Of a stretch of DNA of 64,000 nucleotides, positions 17,188 to 25,542 are shown one piece after another. Every line of letters starts with the position of its first letter. The first letter of the stretch is position 1. The stretch lies in assembly GCA_016787485.1 (NCBI GenBank), contig JAEUUL010000041.1, forward strand, positions 124,001-188,000, given 5' to 3'. The notes beneath the pieces are model-generated. The model did not search any database, was not told the DNA's origin, and was given only the letters and a program-made list of their open reading frames with translations. The DNA is from Bacteroidota bacterium. Lineage in GTDB: Bacteria > Bacteroidota > Bacteroidia > NS11-12g > UBA955. The position numbers and the translations under genes are program-made.

Positions 17188-19737
17188 CTATTGTTTGATC
17201 AGGTTTTTGGTTATACTTTGGCTGCCGGATTTAACCGTAATGGTATAAACTCCAGGGCTCAAACCCAGTAAATTCAATCGCTTATAGAGTGCATTTGATT
17301 TGTGCATGTCCATACGCTGCCTTTTCACTATTTTCCCCAAAGCATCCGTAAGAGTGACCTCAGCCTCCATATGATTCGAAAGGGTAATGTCTACAAAATC
17401 ATGTGATGGATTTGGAAAGATTAACAAATTATCATCAAGGTTGTATGGCGTTGTCGGAGTTTTAAGATTGCTTCTGGATTGAACGGATTTTTTATAGAGC
17501 ATATCCGTTCTATCTTTATAACTTATTTTTTCTCCTGATTCATTGTTTCTCATCATCGCAGCCTCTTCGGCCGGCATAACATGCCAATGGTAAATGATAT
17601 CACTGCCGCGATAGCTGGTAAAGCCGGGCATATTTTCCTGATACAGCGCATACCGGCAGGTAATGGTATCTGCTGCCGGCAGGCTGTCCTCATAGTAAAC
17701 AGCTCTTACACCTATTTGTTGCGAAAGAGAATCACCCAATGTAATACTGTCAAAACATACTTTGTCGTAATCTGTAACCCTGACAAGTGTGGAAGAGAGA
17801 ATTTCAAACCCACTTCCCTGTGCTCCATTAGCAAACCAATTGTTATACAGTGCATTAGTAAATCCGATATGCAGTTCACCATAACGGTCAAACGGTTCAT
17901 GAGCCGTATACCCCAGATTTAAATCCCGCAAACAGATTCTGATTGCATTTCCTGTCGGGTTGTTCACAATTGCCGTATGGAAGTCGCCTTCCCAGATACC
18001 GCCACCCTGATCAGTTGCGACCAACGGATTGAGCTCATTTACCAATTCCGTATTGCGGGTGGCCACATTGTTGTTCCATCTGATATAAGGGTCTATATCT
18101 GTATTTGACATGGATGATGCAGATACACCATAAATTATTGGGTCACTTCCGGAATTGTTTTCATTTACCCTGGTTAACATACAAATCACCGGCTTTGAGT
18201 GTCCGGTCATAGAACCATTCGTAACATCATACCAATCCGGTTTTGGCGGATACCAGGCCACACCCGCGGTTACCTTGGCTCCGGGCACGCCACCTGACGG
18301 ACCTGATATAGCGGACAGTGATACAGGCGAACTTGTGGTGTTATATGGGCTGCTTGATGTGGTACCAGACAAAGTAATTTCTGATCCGGCGGGAACATCG
18401 GGATAAGGGGCTTCAGCACTTTTAACTTTATTTCTGGTCAAATCATACAACCAATCCTGCGGCCATTTTTCGCCTGTCCGAGCCCCGGTCCAGAACATAC
18501 GCACCGTAACATCACCCGATGCGAGATTCGGGCATTGGCGGTTGTTTACCGTTGTGTAAGCGTAGTTGGCATTGCTGCTTCCCGGAATGATATAGTCAGG
18601 GTTGCGATGGTCTGTTAATCCGTACGGGAAAAATGTGTTGGAATAACTTGAGCTGCTATAGGTATTCCATAAATCTGGTGATTCATATAGTGAAATTCTG
18701 TGCTCCACACAATTAGGCACTTTCACATCCTCATAACGGTTTTGTTCAAATCCCAGATCATTTTCTGCATAAGCAAGATATCTGCTGCTCTGGCTGAATC
18801 CGGAGGAAACGAAATCTGCGTAATCACGCACATATGTTTCCTGGCTGGTTTTATTGCTCAGCCAGATTGCGGCATCGGCCCAAACACCGCCTCCACTTGC
18901 CACCATATACACATTATATAAAGTGTTATCTGTCCATGTACCTCCTAATCCAGAGTACCATGTTTTCAGATTAAACGTTCCATTTTTTAATGCGAATACA
19001 TCACCAGCCGAAAGAGTTGCACTGTAGGTTGTAAAAGGTATGGTCGCATACGTTCCAATTGTAGCTTTGTTTACAGAAAGCACCCATGTGAGGGCGAGGC
19101 TTGAGGAGCAAGTATACTGATTGGCTTTCAGTGTTAATCCTGCGCAGCCTGAAGATGTAGAAGATGTTTCTACAATTCCGTCCACATCGCGCTGCCCATT
19201 CAGGAAAAGTTGAATTTTATCATTGGCAAGCACATAGGTTTTAGTCGAATTTACCGAGCTTGAATTCGCCAGAAAGACTGCCTCAAAACTATAGATGCCG
19301 CCTTTGATCCTGATCAGGCCATCCAGGTCCACATTGTAATTATGCACGGCATTGTCATCAGGAACGCTGTTTAAAATAAAGCGCTGATAGCTGCCAAGAC
19401 CATCTTTGATAAAAACCCATACATCACTGGTTGTTCCACAATCATTCTCAACCTGCAATGTAATTGTGAAATCGCAGGTTTGACCAGAACCCATGCAAAC
19501 TGTAACAGTGCTGCCGGAGGTACTTGTAGAAGCTGCATCTGGCCATGTTGCTTCTACCGAACTGGCTGCATTCAGTGATACAGTTTTTGTAAAAAACAGC
19601 AATGACACTAACATGACAAATGAAAGGTTTTTAATTGATGATAAAGCCGTGAGAATTACATTCCCGCGCCGAAATTTTGAGTTTTGTAAAAATAATTGGC
19701 GGGGAAGTGGGGGGGAGGGGGGTAAAAAGTTTTCCAT
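17188..19737 (-). CDS. Large secreted protein with T9SS type A sorting domain
   Basis: 849 residues from the ATG at 19737. The N-terminal region is odd: a Pro-rich stretch (FLPPSPPLPRQLF) encoded by C-runs precedes the hydrophobic signal (LSFVMLVSLLFFTKTVSLNAA), so the real start could be further in. The body (residues ~60-750) is Ser/Thr/Asn-rich with Cys-containing beta domains and repeated quality typical of adhesin or matrix proteins; no catalytic motif was recognised. The last ~75 residues are a type A sorting domain (LLIFPNPSHDFVDITL, LGLSPGVYTITV, ending NLIKQ). It is followed directly by the CHU-type gene. Confidence 0.8.
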   Translation of the reverse strand: MENFLPPSPPLPRQLFLQNSKFRRGNVILTALSSIKNLSFVMLVSLLFFTKTVSLNAASSVEATWPDAASTSTSGSTVTVCMGSGQTCDFTITLQVENDCGTTSDVWVFIKDGLGSYQRFILNSVPDDNAVHNYNVDLDGLIRIKGGIYSFEAVFLANSSSVNSTKTYVLANDKIQLFLNGQRDVDGIVETSSTSSGCAGLTLKANQYTCSSSLALTWVLSVNKATIGTYATIPFTTYSATLSAGDVFALKNGTFNLKTWYSGLGGTWTDNTLYNVYMVASGGGVWADAAIWLSNKTSQETYVRDYADFVSSGFSQSSRYLAYAENDLGFEQNRYEDVKVPNCVEHRISLYESPDLWNTYSSSSYSNTFFPYGLTDHRNPDYIIPGSSNANYAYTTVNNRQCPNLASGDVTVRMFWTGARTGEKWPQDWLYDLTRNKVKSAEAPYPDVPAGSEITLSGTTSSSPYNTTSSPVSLSAISGPSGGVPGAKVTAGVAWYPPKPDWYDVTNGSMTGHSKPVICMLTRVNENNSGSDPIIYGVSASSMSNTDIDPYIRWNNNVATRNTELVNELNPLVATDQGGGIWEGDFHTAIVNNPTGNAIRICLRDLNLGYTAHEPFDRYGELHIGFTNALYNNWFANGAQGSGFEILSSTLVRVTDYDKVCFDSITLGDSLSQQIGVRAVYYEDSLPAADTITCRYALYQENMPGFTSYRGSDIIYHWHVMPAEEAAMMRNNESGEKISYKDRTDMLYKKSVQSRSNLKTPTTPYNLDDNLLIFPNPSHDFVDITLSNHMEAEVTLTDALGKIVKRQRMDMHKSNALYKRLNLLGLSPGVYTITVKSGSQSITKNLIKQ
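19701..19722. repeat. G-rich homopolymer tracts (G4-AAGT-G7-A-G6)
   Basis: On the plus strand, runs of 4, 7 and 6 G lie inside the first codons of the minus-strand T9SS gene, where they appear as C runs encoding the Pro-rich segment. Such runs can slip during replication or fold as a G-quadruplex. Confidence 0.6.
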
Positions 19738-20048
19738 TTTGTTGAATACTAAAAATGTGAATTTGCTACATGTTGTTTTTACAAAGATTACGACAATATT
19801 GTCATATTCCAAACCATCAAGTAAGTATATTGTATGAATTCCATAATACTTTATATACGTATACAAGGCATGCACTCATTCCAGAATTTTTGGATGCACT
19901 TAGCATCTTTCGCTTCAATGTTGCATGCCTGTTCCTGGTGATAACGCCGACTTCAAACACATTTCTGTAAGAAAAAGATGCAGACCCGAATTCCTTCCCT
20001 GCATAAAGTGTGTTGACGGTTGCAGAAACCCTCATTTACTTTGCCCTT
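19738..20048. other. Divergent intergenic region between a T9SS gene and rlmH
   Basis: No gene seen. It holds a perfect 9-bp inverted repeat, AGGCATGCA at 19866-19874 and TGCATGCCT at 19922-19930, enclosing a small hairpin GATGC/GCATC (19893-19907). There is also a palindromic TATACGTATA near 19853-19862. A near-consensus -7 element (TTACTTTG) lies just before the rlmH ATG. The segment must carry both divergent promoters. Confidence 0.5.
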
Positions 20049-20510
20049 ATGTCTCTGCTCATACTTGCCATAGAAAATCACCGGGATAATGAAATTGATA
20101 TCCTGTGCGAAAAGTTCATCAAACGCATGCAGGGAAATATGTCTGCCAGCCTGGAATTGCTGCCTGCTGCGCGGGTAAAAATTCCAGAGGAACAAAAAAT
20201 AAAAGAATCCGAAACCATTCTGAAATACTGTAAACCAGGCGACCAGTTGATACTGTGCGATGAACGCGGAAAAACATTTACCAGTAAAGAATTTGCGACC
20301 TATATAGATAACAGTTTGTCTCAATCCAGAGGCAGATTGATTTTCGCGATTGGTGGTGCATACGGATTCACAGAGGACTTGTTAAAATCCAATCTTTCTA
20401 TCCGGTTATCAGATTTCACTTTTCCGCACCACTTGGCCAGACTGGTGCTGTGCGAGCAATTATACCGGGCTTTTACCATCCTTAAAGGAACAGGATACCA
20501 CCACGGTTAA
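20049..20510 (+). CDS. rlmH: 23S rRNA (pseudouridine1915-N3)-methyltransferase RlmH
   Basis: 153 residues from the ATG at 20049, matching the usual RlmH length (~155); the upstream 13 residues of the open frame are not family-like. SPOUT methyltransferase with the trefoil-knot SAM site IFAIGGAYGF and the strongly conserved C-terminus (LSDFTFPHHLARLVLCEQLY, ending GTGYHHG). It methylates pseudouridine 1915 in helix 69 of 23S rRNA using S-adenosylmethionine on the assembled ribosome. Confidence 0.95.
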   Translation: MSLLILAIENHRDNEIDILCEKFIKRMQGNMSASLELLPAARVKIPEEQKIKESETILKYCKPGDQLILCDERGKTFTSKEFATYIDNSLSQSRGRLIFAIGGAYGFTEDLLKSNLSIRLSDFTFPHHLARLVLCEQLYRAFTILKGTGYHHG

Positions 20511-20547
20511 TATGGGATTGTAGTTGTGAATTCGTACATTCGAATTC

Positions 20548-20952
20548 ATGAAAACCACTACCATTGAGCAAACAATACACTTTGCTGCCAGCCGTGAAGA
20601 GGTGTACAACGCCCTGATGAACAGTGCGGTTCACAGCGAATTTACAGGGGCAACAGCAGTTATCGGCAGCAAACCCGGCGATACTTACTCTGCCTATGAT
20701 GGATATATTGAGGGTGAAATTCTGGAACTGGAACCGCCCCATAAAATTGTAAAGACCTGGTCGGCTTATGAAGATGGCTGGCCCGAAGGCCATTGGTCTA
20801 AGGTTACTTTTACCATGACCCCGGAAGCCGAAGGTACGGCCCTGCATTTCCTGCATGAAGGGGTTCCCGCAGAAATGGAAGAAACCTTTCGCCGGGGATG
20901 GGAAGACTATTACTGGAATCCCATGAAAGCGATGTTTGGCTCGCAGGATTGA
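20548..20952 (+). CDS. SRPBCC (AHSA1/START-like) domain protein
   Basis: 134 residues. The whole protein is one SRPBCC domain: N-terminal IEQTIHFAASREEVYNALMN, central GYIEGEILELEPPHKIVKTW, and a C-terminal helix (MEETFRRGWEDYYWNPMKAM). These small cytoplasmic proteins have a hydrophobic ligand pocket; the AHSA1 branch is named after the Hsp90 activator but bacterial members mostly have unknown ligands. A TAnnTTCG element (TACATTCG, 20535-20542) precedes the start by 5 bases. Confidence 0.85.
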   Translation: MKTTTIEQTIHFAASREEVYNALMNSAVHSEFTGATAVIGSKPGDTYSAYDGYIEGEILELEPPHKIVKTWSAYEDGWPEGHWSKVTFTMTPEAEGTALHFLHEGVPAEMEETFRRGWEDYYWNPMKAMFGSQD

Positions 20953-20967
20953 TTTAAAATTTATCCA

Positions 20968-23481
20968 ATGAAAAAAATTTACCTGTACTCACTTCTGGTT
21001 TTTTTGCCATTTATCCTTCTTCAGGCCCAGCCCACGCAATGGGAATCGCGGGGAATTGGCGGAGGCGGTGCCTTGTTCAGCCCCTCGTTCAATCCGGCCA
21101 ATCAAGGCGAATTGTATGTGAGTTGCGATATGTCACAACTGTTTCATAGTAAAAACAAAGGACGAAACTGGACCGAAATTCCCTTTACCTCCATTCAGGG
21201 CGGACATGACAGTTATGTGTCCTTTACAAACAACCCTCTTATACGATATACTGTAGACTACGAAAGCGTAAACGGCAATGACCATATACGGCCCATGAAA
21301 AGTACGGATGGAGGGGCCACATGGGCTGTCTTGTCAGGAAATCCATACCCACTGTCTCCCAATGGGTCTGTATTGAGATTATTTGCGGATTACAACAATC
21401 CAAACAATCTGATTCTTGCTGATTATGGTACCATATACTTCAGCAACAGCGGAGGCAGTAGTTTTACCCAAATCCATACCAACATCAGCAGCGGCGCCGG
21501 GAACCACATTGCCGGAGTATTTTTCGACGGCACAAACATTTATGTGGGAACCAATGACGGGCTCATTTACAGCACAAACAGCGGCAGCAGTTTTAGCACC
21601 ATGTCCGTTTCAGGCATGGGCAGCGGAGAATACATGCTCAGTTTTGCCGGTGCTCGAAAAGGAGGAACCGTAAGGTTTTTGTGCCTGACGAGTACAAGTG
21701 TCTGGTCCGGATACCAGTATGGCAGCAATTACAACGGCGCGATGAAAGCAGTGTACACCATGGACAATGCAAACGGAACATGGGTATCCAAAACAACAGG
21801 AATTGCCATAGGTACCGATTTCCCTGTCTTTACCGGAATGGCGCAGAACTGCACGGATACGATGTATCTGTCGGGTGGCAGTTCGGGAAGCCGGCCCATC
21901 GTGTTGCGTTCGGTGAACGGAGGCAACTGGACCCATGTGTTTACTGCAGTAAACAATGTAAATATTGCCACAGGCTGGGCCGGACAAAACGGAGACAAGG
22001 CCTGGAGTTTTCCGGAAGCCCCCTTTGGCTTTACGGTGGATCCGCTGCACGCAAACCGGCTTATGCTGACCGACTATAGCTGTGTGCACCTGACCGAAGA
22101 TTACGGCAATCAATGGCAACAGCGGTACCTCGACAGCAACTATCAAAATCCGGCAGGTGCCAATACCCCCAAAGACAAATTCTATAAGAGCTGCGGACTG
22201 GAAAACACCACAAACTGGCAAATCCTGTGGACCGACAGCAATGTCATGTTTTCCGCTTTCAGTGACATCAATGGGGTGGTAAGTGTGGACAAGGGAAAAA
22301 CCTGGAAATTCATTCCCAATCTGACCCAAAACAGTGTTTACCGGATTGTAAGACACAGCGATGGATATCTGTATGCTGCCACAAGCAACATTCATGACAT
22401 GTACCAAACCACCCGTATATACGATGCACAAATCAATTCAGGTAAAGGCGGTGTCTGGATTTCAAAGAATAACGGTGGCTTGTTTCAACTCCTGCACGAC
22501 TTCGGGCACCCTGTGGTATGGATAGCAGGAGACCCCACCAATGCCAACAGAATGTATGCAGCCGTATTGCACAGCAACAAAGTGAGTACAGGTGGTATCT
22601 GGGTAACCAACAACCTCAATGCCGGTGCAGCCAGTACCTGGACCAAAATGCCCAATCCCCCCCGCAGCAATGGCCATCCGTATAACATAAACGTGCTGAA
22701 AAACGGAGATCTCATTGTAAGCTACAGTGCCAGAAAACCCACATCAGGCACACAGTTTACCGACAGCAGCGGAGTCAGTTACTACGACCTGGCCAATTCT
22801 ACCTGGTATGACCGCAGCCATGCCAATATGAAATGGTATACCAAGGATGTTGTGCCAGACCCGAACGATACCAGCGGAAAAACATGGTATGCCTGTGTAT
22901 TCAGCGGCTGGGGCAGTGCCGTACCTGCCAATACAGGCGGATTGTACAAAACCACAGACAAAGGGCTGAACTGGACAAAAATTGTCAATTCCTACCGCGT
23001 GGACGGGGTAACCATCTTGCCAGGCAAACCGGATGAAGTCTATTTTACCACAGAAACCGATGGTTTATGGCACAGCAGCAATGCCAGCAATCCCACACCC
23101 ACCTTCAACAGGGTGAATTCCTACCCTTTCCGCCATCCCATGCGCGTGTTTCCCAATCCCTGGAGACCGGGAGAAATCTGGGTGAGTTCCTTTGGCAATG
23201 GCATGAAAGTGGGCACTGCGGGTAGTGCTGTAAATACCACAATACCGAATGAACATTCGTTCGGTATGGTGATGTATCCCAATCCGGCCGGAGATGAAAT
23301 ACACCTGATATCCGGCAAAGGCGGAATGATCGGAAACTATACCCTGACCGATGCAGCAGGCCGGATGATTCTGCGTGGAACCGCGGTGGCGGAAAGTGCT
23401 GTTATTTCACTGGTGAACATCCCGGCCGGAATGTACTTCATCAATACAAACACCGGCAGCTCTGTGTTTTTACGCAAATGA
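20968..23481 (+). CDS. Secreted BNR/Asp-box (sialidase- or GH74-like beta-propeller) protein with T9SS type A domain
   Basis: 837 residues, starting 15 bases after the SRPBCC stop. Signal peptide KKIYLYSLLVFLPFILLQAQ. The body is a beta-propeller with repeated Asp-box-like turns (SKNKGRNWTE, STDGGATWAV, SVNGGNWTH, TTDKGLNWTK) and resembles oligoxyloglucan-active GH74-type or sortilin-like propellers. The last ~75 residues are a type A sorting domain (VMYPNPAGDEIHLI, NIPAGMYFINT, ending SVFLRK). It acts outside the cell; a glycan-hydrolase role is possible, but catalytic acids cannot be assigned here. Confidence 0.82.
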   Translation: MKKIYLYSLLVFLPFILLQAQPTQWESRGIGGGGALFSPSFNPANQGELYVSCDMSQLFHSKNKGRNWTEIPFTSIQGGHDSYVSFTNNPLIRYTVDYESVNGNDHIRPMKSTDGGATWAVLSGNPYPLSPNGSVLRLFADYNNPNNLILADYGTIYFSNSGGSSFTQIHTNISSGAGNHIAGVFFDGTNIYVGTNDGLIYSTNSGSSFSTMSVSGMGSGEYMLSFAGARKGGTVRFLCLTSTSVWSGYQYGSNYNGAMKAVYTMDNANGTWVSKTTGIAIGTDFPVFTGMAQNCTDTMYLSGGSSGSRPIVLRSVNGGNWTHVFTAVNNVNIATGWAGQNGDKAWSFPEAPFGFTVDPLHANRLMLTDYSCVHLTEDYGNQWQQRYLDSNYQNPAGANTPKDKFYKSCGLENTTNWQILWTDSNVMFSAFSDINGVVSVDKGKTWKFIPNLTQNSVYRIVRHSDGYLYAATSNIHDMYQTTRIYDAQINSGKGGVWISKNNGGLFQLLHDFGHPVVWIAGDPTNANRMYAAVLHSNKVSTGGIWVTNNLNAGAASTWTKMPNPPRSNGHPYNINVLKNGDLIVSYSARKPTSGTQFTDSSGVSYYDLANSTWYDRSHANMKWYTKDVVPDPNDTSGKTWYACVFSGWGSAVPANTGGLYKTTDKGLNWTKIVNSYRVDGVTILPGKPDEVYFTTETDGLWHSSNASNPTPTFNRVNSYPFRHPMRVFPNPWRPGEIWVSSFGNGMKVGTAGSAVNTTIPNEHSFGMVMYPNPAGDEIHLISGKGGMIGNYTLTDAAGRMILRGTAVAESAVISLVNIPAGMYFINTNTGSSVFLRK

Positions 23482-23496
23482 CCCGGGCGGTATCAG

Positions 23497-23524
23497 ACTC
23501 CGGGTTGCCGGCAGCAACCGGAGT
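23497..23524 (+). terminator. Strong stem-loop after the BNR gene, without T run
   Basis: ACTCCGG-G-TTGC pairs GCAACCGGAGT (11 bp, one bulged G) around a CGGCA loop, 16 bases after the stop at 23481. No T run follows, so it may be a 3'-end-protecting or factor-assisted termination hairpin rather than a classical terminator. Confidence 0.45.
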
Positions 23525-23574
23525 AACTGCCAAAGTCTTCTGCCCATTGCCCCTTCCAAATGCTTATTTTACGG

Positions 23575-23582
23575 TAATTTCG
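23575..23582 (+). promoter_or_regulatory. Putative -7 element, TTCG variant (TAATTTCG)
   Basis: One mismatch from TAnnTTTG and 7 bases before the argS ATG. A TTG at 23547-23549 lies 25 bases upstream, slightly longer than the usual 17-23 spacing. Confidence 0.35.
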
Positions 23583-23589
23583 CGGCTGA

Positions 23590-25470
23590 ATGAAGATTGA
23601 ACAGGCACTGAAGGAGAAAATCGCATCTGCGCTGCTGGAATTATACCAAACCAGTCTGCCGGTGGTGAAACTGGAAAAAACCAACGCCGATTTTGAAGGA
23701 GATTACACTTTTGTGGTTTTCCCATTGTTGCGTGCAAGTCGGAAAAATCCGGAACAAACCGCTGCTGAAATTGGGGAGAAACTGGCTCTTTCTGCCGAAC
23801 TGGTGCATTCATTTAATGTCGTAAAAGGGTTTTTAAATATCGTTATTCGCGAAAATATCTGGAGTGAATTTCTTCAAAAAGAATGGAACAATCCGGCATA
23901 TGCCCTTTCACCCGGTACCGGTAAAAAGGTGATGGTGGAATACTCCTCACCGAATACAAACAAACCCCTGCACCTGGGGCACATAAGAAACATTCTGCTA
24001 GGATACAGCGTAGCTGAAATCATGAAAGCCACCGGATATGCCGTAACCAAAGCGAATCTGGTCAATGACCGCGGTATACATATCTGCAAAAGCATGCTGG
24101 CCTGGCAAAGATTTGGCAACGGTGAAACCCCGGAAAATGGTATCAAAGGCGACCATCTGGCAGGTAAATATTATGTTATTTTTGAAAATGCGCTGCGTGC
24201 TGAAACAGAGGAAGTGATCAAAGCGGCGCTATCCGGAGACTTTACCGGCACCGATGCAGCCATTCAACCCAAGCTGGCTGAATTATACGCCATACTTTCA
24301 AACCCGGAAAATAAAGAAGAGAAAAAGGAAAAAGCCCGGGATGAAATAAAGGAAACCATCCGCAACCACAGCCCGCTGATGCAGGAATGTCAGGAAATGC
24401 TGCGTCAGTGGGAAGCAGGAAATCCAGATGTGCTTCATCTCTGGAAAACCATGAATGGGTGGGTGTATGATGGATTTGATGTAACCTATAAACGTCTGGG
24501 AGTAGACTTTGATAAATGGTATTATGAAAGCAATACCTATACCCTGGGTAAAGACATCATTGAAGAAGGATTATCCGCCGGGGTTTTTTACCGGCGCGAT
24601 GACGGCAGCGTATGGATAGACCTTACGGCAGAAGGCCTGGACCATAAACTGGTCCTTCGCAAAGACGGCACTTCCGTTTACATCACCCAGGATATTGGAA
24701 CCGCTGAATTGAAATACCGGGATTATGGACTGGACCAGAGCATTTATGTGGTAGGCAATGAACAGGATTACCATTTCAAAGTACTTTTCCAGATCATGCG
24801 CAGGTTGGGACGGCCCTATGCTGAAGGAATGCACCATCTCAGTTATGGCATGGTAGACCTGCCCAGCGGAAAGATGAAGAGCCGGGAAGGCACAGTGGTA
24901 GATGCCGATGACCTGCTCGATGAAATGCATGCCACTGCGCGTGAAAAAACCATTGAGTTGGGCAAAACCGAAGGTCTGGAAGAGGCCGCGTTGAATGAAC
25001 TGTTTGAGAAACTGGGCCTTGCCGCCCTCAAATTCTTCATCCTGAAAGTTGACCCCAAAAAACGCATGTTGTTCAATCCCTCGGAAAGCATAGATTTTCA
25101 GGGAGACACCGGTCCGTTTGTGATGTATACCTATGCCCGCATTCAAAGTGTGCTAAGGCAAGCCGGAGAAGGCTGGCAATCTGCTCCGGTCGCAGGTGAA
25201 CTTCATACCACCGAAAAGGAAACCCTGGAATGTCTGTATGCCTTTCCCGAAGTTCTGCACAATGCGGCCAGAGACCTTTCACCAGCCTTGATTTGTCAGT
25301 ATGCGCTGGATCTGGCCAAAGCGTTCAACCGCATTTACAGCGAACTCTCATTGTTGCATGAAACTGACCCGGCGCGCAGGGCCACCCGCTTGAAAATAGC
25401 CTCCTTTACAGCCCAAAGCCTGAAAATGTCCATGAACCTTCTGGGCATAAAGGAAGTGGAACGGATGTGA
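23590..25470 (+). CDS. argS: Arginyl-tRNA synthetase
   Basis: 626 residues; a class I aminoacyl-tRNA synthetase that attaches arginine to tRNA-Arg in the cytoplasm. The N-terminal Arg-tRNA-synthetase domain (residues ~1-90) is followed by the HIGH motif as HLGH (residues 128-131, NKPLHLGHIRN), an extended bacterial insertion around residues 200-260 rich in E/K, a KMSKS-like site (GKMKSREGT), and the C-terminal DALR anticodon-binding domain (LICQYALDLAKAFNRIYSE, ending near MNLLGIKEVERM). Complete, single gene. Confidence 0.96.
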   Translation: MKIEQALKEKIASALLELYQTSLPVVKLEKTNADFEGDYTFVVFPLLRASRKNPEQTAAEIGEKLALSAELVHSFNVVKGFLNIVIRENIWSEFLQKEWNNPAYALSPGTGKKVMVEYSSPNTNKPLHLGHIRNILLGYSVAEIMKATGYAVTKANLVNDRGIHICKSMLAWQRFGNGETPENGIKGDHLAGKYYVIFENALRAETEEVIKAALSGDFTGTDAAIQPKLAELYAILSNPENKEEKKEKARDEIKETIRNHSPLMQECQEMLRQWEAGNPDVLHLWKTMNGWVYDGFDVTYKRLGVDFDKWYYESNTYTLGKDIIEEGLSAGVFYRRDDGSVWIDLTAEGLDHKLVLRKDGTSVYITQDIGTAELKYRDYGLDQSIYVVGNEQDYHFKVLFQIMRRLGRPYAEGMHHLSYGMVDLPSGKMKSREGTVVDADDLLDEMHATAREKTIELGKTEGLEEAALNELFEKLGLAALKFFILKVDPKKRMLFNPSESIDFQGDTGPFVMYTYARIQSVLRQAGEGWQSAPVAGELHTTEKETLECLYAFPEVLHNAARDLSPALICQYALDLAKAFNRIYSELSLLHETDPARRATRLKIASFTAQSLKMSMNLLGIKEVERM

Positions 25471-25521
25471 TTTTCCGGCTCATGCAACTTTTTCTGGGTT
25501 TCAATTGTCAAAGGGATAAAT

Positions 25522-25529
25522 TACCTTTG
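25522..25529 (+). promoter_or_regulatory. Putative -7 element (TACCTTTG)
   Basis: Exact TAnnTTTG match 13 bases before the ATG of the M4 metalloprotease gene. TTG at 25505-25507 is only 14 bases upstream, shorter than the usual spacer. Confidence 0.4.
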
Positions 25530-25542
25530 ATTCGGAAGGCCT

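Noticed and set aside
21610-22431. 273-codon minus-strand open frame inside the BNR gene
   Set aside because: Antisense to Asp-box repeats that are clearly coding on the plus strand.
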